Source of the DNA: Parietaria judaica
Lineage: Eukaryota; Streptophyta; Magnoliopsida; Rosales; Urticaceae
NCBI GenBank assembly: GCA_954871525.1
Contig: OX940869.1
Location: forward strand, 24,580,001-24,644,000
DNA: 64,000 nucleotides
Direction: 5' to 3'
Part shown: piece by piece, positions 42,083-52,822 of the stretch
Layout: every line of letters begins with the position of its first letter
Position numbering within the stretch: the stretch's first letter is position 1
The notes under the pieces: model-generated
Seen by the model: only the letters and a program-made list of their open reading frames with translations
Database searches by the model: none
What the model was told of the DNA's origin: nothing
Made by a program: the position numbers and the translations under genes

Positions 42083-45016
42083 CTATACCGTGGGCTCTGG
42101 GAGCGCTGGGGTCCCGGTGCTCGGGCCGGATCCATCGCGCGATGCCGATCCAAGGGCTACCACTTCCGAGGCAAGGCTTTCAAGTCTCCGACAATCCGAG
42201 GTTGGCGGATTGCAAGGAGAAAGCGGCGGAGATTTGGGATCCCGGGCGGACTTCTGGTCCAGCTCTTTGACCACGGCCCGGTGCTTATCGCGGCTTTCGC
42301 GCCACGAGGATAAGCGTGTATCGAGGCCCCCGGCTTGTGCCACCGAGGGGTTCTTCTCAACTAAGGCGATATTGGCCTGGTACGCAGCGGCCAAGCGATG
42401 GGCGTTGATTGATTGATCAAGAAAACCACACTTCGCCGACAGACGCCCCAACTTGGCTTGAGCCTCCTCGAATAAGCGCTCTCGGCCACGACGCTCCTCA
42501 ACTGCCTCGGCTCGCGCAGCCTCAAGGTCATCAGCGAGCTTCTTCAACGCGGCATTAACCCCGGACACCAGCTGGTCTTCCCGTCCGGGCGATACGCCAA
42601 CGGCCTCGCCTATCTGAGCAAGGCACTCCGCTTGAAGCCGGAGTTTGTCGGAGAGGCTCGCCTCCATAACAGCGCAAGAGTTTTGTTGTTCCGCGAGTTT
42701 GGCTTCAGCGGCCCGGCGTAGCGAAACTTCCGATTCCAAGATGGACTCGGCCTCATTGAGCTCGGCCTCGGCGGCCCGGTGCAATGAGCTTTCCGACTCC
42801 AAGGCAGATCTAGCTTCGTTGAGCTCAGCCTCAGCGGCCCGGCGCAATGAGCTTTCCGACTCCAAGGTAGATTTGGCTTCGTCGAGCTCCGAGGAAAGCT
42901 TCTCGATCTGCTCCTGGAACTTCTGCCTGTCGTGGGTGGAAGCCTCAAACCGTTCCCGGACTAACGAGAGTTCTGCCGACAACTCATTGCTCTCTCTCTC
43001 AACCCTAGCGGTGGATAGCCACACGGATGCGATAACGTCCGACAATAGAGCTACCCCCCGGGCAACGCGGTCGACCAATGCTAAGTCCCCCATGGGATCG
43101 CTGGAAGGCTCGGCGAGTTCGTGAGAAGCTTCGGCCGCGGGAAGTGCTCTCGGAGGCGGCAAGGCTGGGAATCTGGATTGGGCCCGCGGCGACCCGGTAG
43201 GAACCTCCTCGGGGATTCCCTCGAAGTCAAGGGATAGCTCGGGAGGCTGCGTCAAGCCATCCGCTAATTGGGACAACGCGCCGGGAGGAGCGACAAGAGG
43301 CACTTGCGAGCTAGAGACGCCGGTAAGACCGGGGGAAGGCCAGACCATTGAGCCCTCGAGGGCCTCGACGCCGGGAACGTCGGGAAGAAGCTTCGGATTA
43401 GCGGGATTCACATCGGGGTGCGCCCTTGAGTGTTCTTCCGTTCTCCATATCACGCCGGGGAGGATCTGTTCTGGAGCGTCTTCCTCGCCAACGGGCCCCG
43501 TATCTCCGTCGTTGGGAGCATTGGTCCCTTTGACTAAAGGTTGAGTCGGAGCCGTTAAGGCCACAACCGAGTCTCGCATCGCTTCATCAGGGATTCCCCG
43601 AGGCGGTGACAGGGAAGACTGGATCGCGGCCCCCAGAGCAGAAAGAGGAATGGGGTCTTCAGCCCCCGACGGAGGCGGAGGAGGAGCATCCGGCGCGACG
43701 ACCAGGTGCTCGATGTCTTCCATCTCCAGTCTCTCCCGCGAGGTATCGGCGGGGTGTACGCACACGTCCGCCGCCGGTCTTGTCCTCCCCGTTGCGCCCT
43801 CGACAGGCGCGGTGCCCGAAGTCCCTTCCGCAGCTCCTTGAGATGGGTCAGCCGCCTCGAGTTGAGGAGTCGGGTCGGGAACTCTCGCCTTCTTCGCCAG
43901 AGAAGCATCACGCGCTTCCTCGGCGGGGCGCTTGCTCAGGGAGTTTTCTTCCCGAGGAGATCTCCTCGAGGAGCGGGAAGTATCTTGCGAGGAGCGGGCC
44001 GCGGACTCCGTCCTCGCCCTTGTTCGTCGCTCGTCGCCAGTATCCTAGGCGGGGCGTTTGCTCGAGAAACTGCCCTCTCGGGGGGTGAGACCCATGAAGC
44101 GAGGAGCGTCAGATCCTGCCCGGGACCTCGACGATCTGTGCGTCTCCCGATCCCTACCAACAGGAGCGCTATCCCTAGTAGCCACGACTTTATCCTCGGC
44201 GTTCTTCTTCAGCCTTGGAGCGGGTTTCTTCCGCTCCACGGGAGACCCTTCCGGGGCCGGTTCGCGAAGGAAACCTTTCGGGAGAAGAGTGTTAGGAGGC
44301 GCCCCGTGTATTCGGGCCAATTGATAAACCCCAGATTTCTCAAGCCGCTGGCCCCCGAAGTCTTTACTCCAATCACGCCTGGGATTGGCAAGGAGAGCAG
44401 CGTGGATGCTCTTGAACCGCGCCTCGGCCTCCTCATTCTCCTCAAGCTTGAATCGAGGGAGGTCCGCTCCCTCGAGCACCAAATCCGTCGGTAGGAAAGC
44501 ATGGTGGGGACCGAAGTTGGAATTGTCCACACGAACAAAAAAATATTTATTCTCCCAACCGGATTCGTTCGAGGGCGTGTTCAGGAGGATGTGCGGTCGG
44601 ACGCGATGAGAGATGGCAAAACGACCCAGATTCTTTGGATTACGGGAGACTTTGAAGAGACGCATCAGGTCCTCGAGCGTGAGCTCCACTTTCTGTTCAC
44701 ATGCAATGGCCAGTGTACAAAGGAGGAGGCGAAGAGTGTTGGGGCTCACCTGAGCAATCGGAACCCCGAAGGCGTAGAGAAACGCCACGACCAGGAGCGG
44801 CGTCGGGAAGCGAAGGCCGACGATGCGGAAGAACGATTCATAGACGCAAACGAAGTCGCTCTGAGGTTCATCGGCGAACTCGCCCTCGAGAGGGAGACGG
44901 GCAAAGCAGGTCCCCGAGTCAGTGTGGTTATCGACGATATACTTCAAGCCCTCTTCCGTCATGACGGAAGGGGGACTCCGAGTCTTAAAGACTGGGCCGG
45001 AGCGGGATGGACCCAT
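42083..45016 (-). pseudogene. Antisense ORF: Transposase_28-like domain plus coiled coil, one stop codon
   Basis: The frame from the ATG at 45016 to the stop at 42083 is continuous over 978 codons except for one TAG at 44045-44047 (codon 324). Residues about 15-235 resemble the plant 'putative gypsy type transposon' domain (Pfam Transposase_28; FCARLPLEGEFADEPQSDF, LRFPTPLLVVAFLYAFGV, WENKYFFVR). An Arg/Ser-rich linker follows. The C-terminal half has Pro-rich segments and a long coiled coil containing three 21-residue repeats around LNEARSALESE and RRAAEAE (about 42715-42900). It runs antisense to the LTRs, as in the extra ORFs reported for Tat elements. Its role is unknown. The single amber codon suggests recent inactivation or readthrough. 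Confidence 0.75.
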
Positions 45017-45570
45017 CGAGGCGTCTGAGGGAGAAGGAGGAAGAATTTCGGAGACGAGGAGATGAGGATAGACAACAGCAAAAAGAAACCTGGAGAGAAT
45101 TCTTGAAAAAATACGAAAATGCCTGGAAAAATGGTTATGAATTTCGAATTTATAGAAAGGGAAGAATGATGAGTAGACACGTCTTTAATCTGACGGCCCA
45201 AAATCGAAGCTTGCTAGCTCATCAACGGTTCGTTTCAAAGGCCCGTTGTAAATCTCTACAGGCCCTCAAATGCAAAAAAGGATGGGCATTCAATGCTGAA
45301 GGGACGTGCGTAAGATTCGAGGCTGACAGATTTTTGGGAAAGCAAAATCAAGGTGGGTCCCGGACCCGAGCAACGTTGAGAAATCTTCGTCGCTGAGGGT
45401 TTCGTTGGGACTTAAGGAAGCAAAGGAAGCCTAGCGAGGAAAGGGAGCGGCTTCATAATCTGACCACGCGAGGAGCCGAAGAAGAAATCACCGACCATGA
45501 GCCAATCAACGCCGGCTAGGGCCGACCCCCAAGGCAGTTATACTTTATTTTACCAAGTGTACACACTTGA
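45017..45570 (-). other. Promoter and leader side of the antisense ORF
   Basis: A minus-strand CTATAAAT box at 45147-45154 precedes the antisense ATG by about 130 bases. A plus-strand frame (45007-45396) overlaps it, but it looks like a shadow of this leader. Confidence 0.5.
45147..45154 (-). promoter_or_regulatory. TATA box for the antisense ORF
   Basis: CTATAAAT on the minus strand, with a C/T-rich leader between it and the ATG at 45016. Confidence 0.5.
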
Positions 45571-45587
45571 TAAAATGGGGGACTAAC
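45571..45587 (+). promoter_or_regulatory. Polypurine tract of the non-autonomous element
   Basis: The purine-rich AAAATGGGGGA run lies immediately before the 3' LTR. Confidence 0.75.
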
Positions 45588-46381
45588 TGTTAAGGTCGGA
45601 TTTGGTCAAATCCATCCTCAACACAACTCGTGTCGTTTTGTCCATAAACGACATGAGGGAGGCGAGGAAGTTCACCAGCGAAGAGGGAGTTATCTCTGAG
45701 GAAGGACATCCCCGAGGAGGAACACCCCCGAGGAGGTTCATCAGCGAGGGGACACAGCCACGCGAGCAAGCGGGTCGCGATGAAGCGTCCCATCACGACT
45801 CGACGAGGAATTTCGTCATGATGATTATGCAGAGCCCGATGACAGCCGAAGAGACGTGCATTTAATGAAACCGACCTACTCACTCGACGAGAGCGTCAGC
45901 GACAGAGGCCTGCAGAGCCGAATGACGGCTGACGAGACGCGCATTTAATGCGGCGCACCTACCCACTACGGCAGCATGCTCAGAGGTGACATAAAGTAAG
46001 GATAAACCCTGCTGCCCTCAAATCACGTCAGAAAATGATGATTAAAGAGGAAATAGGCGGGAAAGATAGAGCAGGAAGGCATTGTAAACTCTATAAAAGG
46101 CAAGATAAGCCTCATTTGTAAGGGTTGGTGGTTCGAACAAGAGAGAGAGAAAAAAGACTCGAGAAAGGAAAGAAAAAGAGATCTGGCAATAGAAAAGGTC
46201 GAAGAAAAAGATATATCTGAGGTTCATGATCCTTCATCTGTCCAGCTATTTAACGGAAGAAAACCGAGCTCATTTCGGAAATTATAATAAAACAGAGATA
46301 TTCATCATTTGTTGTCCTTTTATTTATTATTTGATGATTGTCTTTGTGACTGGAAAAGGGTGGTGAAAAACCCCATCTACA
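45588..46381 (+). repeat. 3' LTR of the non-autonomous Tat-like element
   Basis: 794 bp, same length as the 5' LTR, with about eight differences, mostly G/A or C/T transitions. It is followed by the ACTGA target duplication. Confidence 0.95.
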
Positions 46382-47492
46382 ACTGACACTTATCTTACTT
46401 TGGGCCTAGTTTGTCAGTCGTTAAACTTTAAACGTAGACATCACAACCACATTCTTTCCTGTATGAAAGCTTGGGTTTTTTCCCATACCACATCTCATAT
46501 GGTGTCGTAGGAACAATTCTTGACGGAACACGGTTAAGTGTGGTCGCAGCTGTTTGAAGTGCATGTCCCTATAGGGATTCTGGTAAGTCCGTTCCATTCA
46601 TTATTGACCGAACAATGTCTAGCAATGTGCGGTTTCTCCTTTCGGATACTCCGTTTAATTGGGGAGTACCCGGAGGGGTCAATGATGTGACGATACCTTC
46701 GTCTCTCAAGTAGGCTTTTAACTCGTCACTCAAATACTTGCCTCCTCGATCAGATCGAATGGCTTTGATTGTCTTGTTCAGTTGTTTCTCTACTTCATTC
46801 TTAAATTCCTTGAACTTTTCAAGTGATTCCGACTTGTGGCTCATCAAATAGACATAGTCGTAATGACTATAATCGTCGGTAAAAATAATGAAGTACCTAA
46901 AGCCTCCCATAACCTTAATGGGTATCGGTCCGCATACATCAGAATGTATAAGGGTCAATGCCTCATTCGATCTCTCACTTGTCCTTTTGAATGGGCTCTT
47001 TGTCATTTTGCCTCTCAGACAAGATTCGCATGTTTCGTAAGATTCATAATCGAAAGAATCAAGATGTCCATCTCTATGGAGCTTGGTGATGCGTTTCTCA
47101 CTTATATGGCCAAGACGACAATGCCAGAGATATGCCTGGTTGAGTCGGTTTGGTCTTAACCGTTTATGTATAATGTTAAACACATGATATTCACGAGTAT
47201 CTAGAGTATAAAGCCTACCAACAAGATAAGCAACCCCATAACAAACACCAACTTTGAAAATTGATCAACGCTTGTCTCCAATAGTGAAGTTAAAACCTAA
47301 GACATCAAGTTCTACAATAGAAATTATGTTCTTAGTTATCGAGGGTACGAAATGACAATCATTCAACTCTAGGATTAATCCCGTCGGCATATTCAAGTTG
47401 ATCTTGCCAATAGCCACTGCAGCAACAGGTGCTCCACTAGCCACTCACAAATCAGCTTCGCTCTTTGCCAGTAGTCTCTTATTCTGCAGGCC
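46382..47492 (-). pseudogene. Copia integrase, broken
   Basis: On the minus strand 47183-46569 reads the GAG-pre-integrase region (WHCRLGHIS, CESCLRGK) and the integrase core (HSDVCGPI, RSDRGGKY, GVSERRNRTLL; D-D-E retained). A TAG stop near 46569 replaces the usual Trp codon, and two more stops follow before the Tat insertion. Upstream (47184-47492) the frame is degraded. Confidence 0.88.
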
Positions 47493-47809
47493 CTACGATT
47501 TAGTACAAATATGAGTCCAGCAAGCTCTATCTAATACCCAGTCATTGCATGTAGACATATTGTCTTCTATAAAATTTATACCTGAAGTTGAGTCCTTACT
47601 CTTCTTCCATTCCTTCATCTGCTTCAGATACAGCGGGCAATTTCTTTTCCAGTGCCCGGTCTTCTCGCAGTGAAAACACTCCTGGTTGCTTTTGGCTCCA
47701 GCCTTGACTTTCATTGGCTTTCCAACAACCTTCAGCTTGAAGCCTCTTTTGCCTTTAGCGCTTGGAGCTTTCTTTTCCTTTTCTTTGTCCACTTGACCTT
47801 TCTGCACAA
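47493..47809 (-). pseudogene. Copia nucleocapsid zinc knuckle and protease start
   Basis: The minus-strand frame has a basic segment, the CCHC knuckle CFHCEKTGHWKRNC and the start of the protease. The catalytic triplet, normally D-T/S-G, reads WVLDRACWTH, so the protease is probably dead. The solo LTR at 47815 separates it from gag. Confidence 0.85.
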
Positions 47810-47814
47810 TCATG

Positions 47815-48307
47815 TGTCAGTCGTGGCTGCGGATCTAGACCGAAACCGGTCACCGCCGACTCGTAAGAAAATGTAATCATTGATTAAGTCACACGGTTTG
47901 ACCTTTTAAAAAATTTACTGGGTTAGAGTCTCATACCAATAACCCTGTCAAACCGTTTGTTTCAAAATCAATTTACAATTAATTTTTCCGATTGTGATGA
48001 ATTAATTATTTTAATTAACCTGTTCTTGATTTTAATCCTGAGCCATGAGTATTAATAAATAATCTTAATCAATAGTCTCAAGAACGTGTACCTTTTTCCT
48101 GAAGTTTCTGACACGGATCTTGATTCTTTGAGAAGCTTTCTGACTCCGTCCTTTAAGCCTTCTTGCGATTTCTGTGAAGAACATGCTTCCAGAAGTCTTC
48201 CGATGTATTCTCCAGGACTACGTCGCCAGGAGGTTTGGGATCCCATTGGATAAAACCCTAAGCCCTAAATCGAAAAATCCCTGAGAGAAGCTCAGAGAAT
48301 TTTGCAG

Positions 48308-48345
<38 letters not shown>

Positions 48346-49504
48346 ATTTCTCTGAAGAGAGTATTGTGTGGTGTGTTTTGTGTGGTTTCTGGGTTACCCT
48401 ATTTATAGGGAAAGACCCAACCACTTTAGAGAAAATCTCTCAACCAATTATGAAAGATTTACTTTAACAACTTGGAGATATTCTTTAACAACTTGGAGAT
48501 ATGGTTGTGATGTCATCCTTTATGGAGCTACAAAGGGGACTAATGGACGTACACACTCGAGCTACGGTAAAAGCGTAAACTTTTACCAGCCTCGTTTACA
48601 TTCCACTATAGCTCTCGGCTGAACTCTCAAGTGTGTATGATAATTATCTTCCTGAACATAGGTGTTCATTGATTCAATCAAATTTCTGGTATGCTAGGTT
48701 TTCTGTTATTATGATACTCATCAAAAGGGTGATCATTACCGTTCTGCCCTTTTTGATGACACTATCTTATTCTTATGATCCTTACAAACTACTCACTCAT
48801 AAGACGATGAATCTAATGAGATAATCACGCATACTTGTTTGTTTCCATGAATCACAATAAGAATATCATAAAGATATTGTCCATATCTGCTCTTGTGCAA
48901 CTTATCCGGTCAACCGTCTAATCCCAAAATAAAAGTATTAGGAGTACCAAGTTGTACTCTGTAATGATTAAATCAAAGATTATATAAGTTGAACCGTACA
49001 AGTCCACAATGCTCAGGACGTCAACCTATTCCTATCTGATCATCTAAGTGACCCTATCATACTATCATCAGTGACAAACTTATTTGATGATTTCGGATGT
49101 GAGTCTAGTCCGTCCAATATGAAGACACTTCATACTTGATAAACTTAACAATGCACGGACAACACTATGACCTGGTAATAGATCATCAAATAAATGTGAT
49201 TAAGTTCATCAATGGTCGTTCACGCCTTAGAAATTCCCATTTCTAATCTAGACCATGGACCATTTAAGTTCTTTACTCGTGATAGTCAAACCTCCTCACA
49301 ATAGACTACTTGTGATGACTAAGCACGATAGCAACATTAAAGAACTATGGATCAAACATTTAATTAATATTATCTATGTATAATATGAAGATAACTATAT
49401 GAGATAACTTTAATAAGTACTATTCATTCTTAGGCAAACGAGCACAATCTTATTCAAGCAGGATTAGCATCTGAATAGAGGGCATATATAAAATATGTCC
49501 AACA
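47815..49504 (-). mobile_element. Solo LTR of a long-LTR copia-type element
   Basis: On the minus strand it starts TGTTGGACATATTTTATATATGCCC-like and ends GACTGACA (1690 bp). The 5-bp flanks TCATG (47810-47814) and CCATG (49505-49509) match at four of five bases. It splits the copia gag frame cleanly: MSVM before and IVQKGQ after. A minus-strand TATA box (CTATAAATAGGG) lies near 48400 with a CT/GA microsatellite (48313-48342) downstream. The TGTTGG...ATATGCCC start and length resemble Angela/TAR-like copia LTRs, which is an inference. No PBS or coding sequence of its own is present. Confidence 0.75.
48313..48342. repeat. (GA)n microsatellite
   Basis: About 15 GA units, inside the solo LTR. 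Confidence 0.9.
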
Positions 49505-50113
49505 CCATGACACTCATGGTTTTGTTCTTGGGAATACTTTCCTCTGCAGTCTCCAACATATTGTGGAGTTGATGAAGACTCTTCTTCACCTCGTTCATGT
49601 TGTAATTCATCACGAACTGGTTGTAGGACTCTGGAAGAGAGTTCAGCACGATATCCACGCAGAGTTCGTTAGGAATCTTCACTTTTAGACGACCGAGACT
49701 TTCAGTGAGTGCTATCATCTTTAGCATGTGATCTCCTACTGAAGTCCCTTCGGACATTCTGGTTCTGAGTAGACTCTTGACGATTTTAAATCGTTCGTGC
49801 CTAGCCTGCTTCTCATAAAGCTTCTTGAGATGCTGGATCATATCCCAGGCTGACATGTTCTCATGCTGCTAATCAGATTTGAAGTCATCGTGGCCAGCAT
49901 GAGGCATTCAACCTCAGCAGAGTCATCAACATATTTCTTATACGCATCTTTGATCTCTTGCTCAGCATCCGCAAGTGGATCCTTTAGAGGCTCATCAATG
50001 CTGATGTGCTACTTCTTTTTAGCTCTGAGAACAATTTTCAGACGTCTCTGCCATTCTGGGAAATTCTTCCCATTTAGCACATTTTCCTTTTCAATGATCG
50101 ATCTCATCGCCAT
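49505..50113 (-). pseudogene. Copia gag, broken
   Basis: The minus-strand ATG at 50113 opens a gag frame (NGKNFPEWQRRLKIVLRAKK) that hits a TAG at 50010-50012. It then continues in frame (DAYKKYVDDSAEVECLML) to a frameshift near 49858. The next frame gives MIQHLKKLYEKQARHERFKIV, SVGDHMLKMIALTE and LPESYNQFVMNYNM, the typical UBN2/gag core of copia. The solo LTR then interrupts it. Confidence 0.88.
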
Positions 50114-51546
50114 TCCAGTCCTAGTGATTTTAACTATAAAGTTTTAAACAAGATTATTATTAGTGGGCATATAATATATTTTAATAACATTAAAGACTTA
50201 GTAATGTTATGTGTCAGAAATTATGGAAACAGTCACCTCATCTGAAACTATAATTAATGACCCAGAGTTAAATAACACGTATACTTATATCACATATAAT
50301 CTCTGTTTAGTTAAGGAGTAAAACATCCCCTTTTAACCTTAACTTCTCTTAAAGATCTAAGAAGTTCTTGGTTACCTAATCCTATTAGGGTTAACCATGA
50401 TTCAAATTAGATCTCATTATCTCCAGTTACCTAATCCTATTAGGGTTTACTCGTCAAGCACTACCCTATTCTTAACCGGCGGACTAGGTAAGCGTCCTTC
50501 GCGCCTTCTCAGAATCAAACCGAAATCCATCCTACCCAGGTAGGTCTGGTCAGAACGATCGAGAGCTTGACGAGGGTTAAGATAGGAAGATATTTTACTT
50601 GATATTCCTTTTAGGGGTTCTTGACTAAACAATTTAGTTTGTACCAATTCCTTTAATATCATAAGTTAATGATTATACTTATTTTAACTAATTAACTATT
50701 TATAAAGACTTATCAAATGAACCTTTAAAGATTCAATTAATCTAATTAAGAGAATTTTAATAATTGTGACATCGTAATATTGATTAAAACTAAATGTCAC
50801 ATTTATTCTAACATTATCCTTCGCTAAACTCTTTTAGCTTATAATGCGACATGTTTATTTAAAATTTATATTTCTCTTAACAATATTCAATAATTAACTA
50901 ATTAATCTAGATGAGAAAATAGAAAAATTAAATAACATGATTTCCTTTTATTAGAGTTAATAATAAAATTAATTTCTGGAATTTAATTTTGGGTCGCGAG
51001 TCGGGCCCAACATTTGGGCCGAACCCGCTAATCAATTTTTTTTAGATCGGGTTTCGGGCCCCCGCGGTGGGTCGGGTACGACCCGGGTCAACTATCCGGG
51101 TCGGGTATCTGGACCCGACCCACGGTCCAACAGGGTCGGGCTGGGCCGATCCAATCGGCTAAGCCCGTGGGCTGCTTGTGGGCCGGCCCAACAATTGGGC
51201 CGGGCTGGAACAATTTCAGCCCACGGGCTCGAGCCTTAGCTCGGTTTGCGCCAACTTTGTGACAGCTTCCAAGAGGCTCTGTCGCCCAATTCTTGCGCCG
51301 TCACGACGGCGGCGCGTGGAAATTTGCGCCGTCGTCATTTCGGTGTTTGATTGGGGCAATCACCGGAATCCTAAAAACGAACAATTTTAATAAAAGTTTG
51401 TTTATCTGTTTTTACATTCCGACAATTTTAATTTCCTTTTTAAAATACCCGAGACACCAAAAAGCTCCCACTAAATTCCAGAACCTTTAATAAAATCCGA
51501 AAAAATCTTCACGAAAAATCCAATTATTTCGGTTATCATAACAAAT
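50114..51546 (-). other. Copia leader region
   Basis: About 1.4 kb of non-coding sequence lies between the primer site and gag. It is AT-rich at the gag side and has a GC-rich GGGTCGGG-type patch at about 51000-51190. This leader is unusually long for copia and may contain a foreign insert. No target duplication was found. Confidence 0.5.
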
Positions 51547-51558
51547 GCTCTGATACCA
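51547..51558 (-). promoter_or_regulatory. Copia primer-binding site (initiator tRNA-Met)
   Basis: TGGTATCAGAGC on the minus strand, one base from the 5' LTR. This is the standard plant copia primer site. Confidence 0.92.
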
Positions 51559-51559
51559 T

Positions 51560-52113
51560 TGTTGGGTTTTCAAAGATTTGTTCTCAATGCGGAAGCGGAA
51601 ATTCCGCGTATCCTCGAAACTTAGATCTAGATAACGAGAAATAATCAAAACTTACTTGTGAGAATATTTCATTAGCTGTGAATCGGATCTTGACAATCCC
51701 CGAAGCCTAGCCTTGCTCGCCAATTCGACGACAAGCCGTTCAAGCGTACGACCTCTACTTCGTACACCACGTTGCTAACAGAACACCTTCCTTGGCCGGA
51801 AACCACCTCGTCGGTATACTAGATCCTTCTTGGTGATTAGAAGACGAACAAAAGGCTTAACGACTATGAGAAAAATCGCATCCTCTTTTGGACTAGGGAG
51901 GTGGCAATTTTCTCTCTTTGTGTGTGAGTGGGAAAACCTAATTAGAATGCTTAGGGTTTTACATGACCACTCATGTACTTATATAGGCTTAGGGTTATGT
52001 CTAATGGGCTTTATTAATCATATTAAATCAAGCCCATTAGTCATATCCTCTCATGTGGGCCTTAATACCGAATCTCAAATCTTTGGGCACTTTTGCCACA
52101 TAGATAATTCCTA
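51560..52113 (-). repeat. 5' LTR of the copia element
   Basis: The 554-bp LTR starts TGTTGGGTTTTCAAAG. It lacks the 133-bp duplication of its partner but has about 40 bases (around 51983-52022) missing from the partner. The terminal CA seems lost, since it ends ATTCCTA next to the ATATA flank. Confidence 0.9.
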
Positions 52114-52118
52114 ATATA

Positions 52119-52791
52119 TATAGATTAGTTAATTACATATGTAAGTAATTCTCTAGTCTTAATGTAAATATATTCTTTTTCTTTCAAATAAGTTTTTTTT
52201 TTTGTTGGATTAGCTGTAAAATTCTAATAATAAGATGTCATAAATTCAGATGACTGATAAAAAAGAATTTGTAGCATATTAATTAGTGTTTTACAATTAT
52301 ATACGAGAATATATATAATTATATATATAAATGGTAATCATATTCGCCACTAGTAGTATAAAAGTAAATTCTACCTACTATATGTTTTATTATTATATGT
52401 TTGTATTTATTATATGTTAAAGCGGTGTAATCCTACATGTTCGATGTGTATGTTTTTTTTAAGAATTTTGTGTATTAATGAAGAATGGTTAAAATATAAG
52501 AGCACTTGATTGAGTTGATCCAATTGCTGATTTCCAATCTTAAATTCGATAGTACTACTTTCAAAAGGACAAGCTCGCAAGGCGGGAAGGTTACACACGG
52601 CCTTTTATCACTCTCAAAAGAGTGCTTTGCATCACAAGACCATCTCAATAATACAGGAGTGTCTAGGGTGAAACATTCTAGACCCAATCCGATGACCTAA
52701 TTAAGTCCGTTAGAGATCTGATCTTAATCTAATCCACCTAATCCAACATGCTCGAAATTGGGTCGGATCGGGCCGGACCCAACAATTATTC

Positions 52792-52822
<31 letters not shown>

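Larger units (their letters stand above)
37076..46381 (+). mobile_element. Non-autonomous Tat-like LTR element with captured F-box gene and antisense ORFs
   Basis: Two 794-bp LTRs (37076-37869 and 45588-46381) differ at about eight positions by eye. An exact 5-bp target duplication ACTGA flanks the element (37071-37075 and 46382-46386). A primer-site-like sequence follows the 5' LTR and a polypurine tract precedes the 3' LTR, so the element lies on the plus strand. In the 7.7-kb interior I find no gag, protease, RT, RNase H or integrase. It carries a SKIP14-like F-box ORF (sense), two tandem-repeat arrays, and antisense coiled-coil ORFs with a Transposase_28-like domain. The antisense ORFs and hypervariable repeats point to the Tat/Ogre/Retand branch (inference). 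It must be moved by proteins supplied in trans. It interrupts the copia pol reading frame. Confidence 0.93.
32653..52113 (-). mobile_element. Decayed Ty1/copia retrotransposon hosting three later insertions
   Basis: On the minus strand it reads 5' LTR (51560-52113), initiator-Met-tRNA primer site, gag (50113 downward), zinc knuckle/protease, integrase, RT, RNase H, polypurine tract and 3' LTR (32653-33299). The coding order gag-PR-IN-RT-RH is that of copia. A probable ATATA target duplication flanks it (32648-32652 and 52114-52118), but TA-rich flanks make this ambiguous. Multiple stops and frameshifts show it is dead. Removing the inserts at 35375-35932, 37076-46381 and 47815-49504 leaves about 7.9 kb. 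Confidence 0.92.

Noticed and set aside
45007..45396. Plus-strand 129-codon ORF near the end of the Tat-like element
   Set aside because: Charged, low-complexity sequence overlapping the antisense leader and its TATA box, with no recognised domain.
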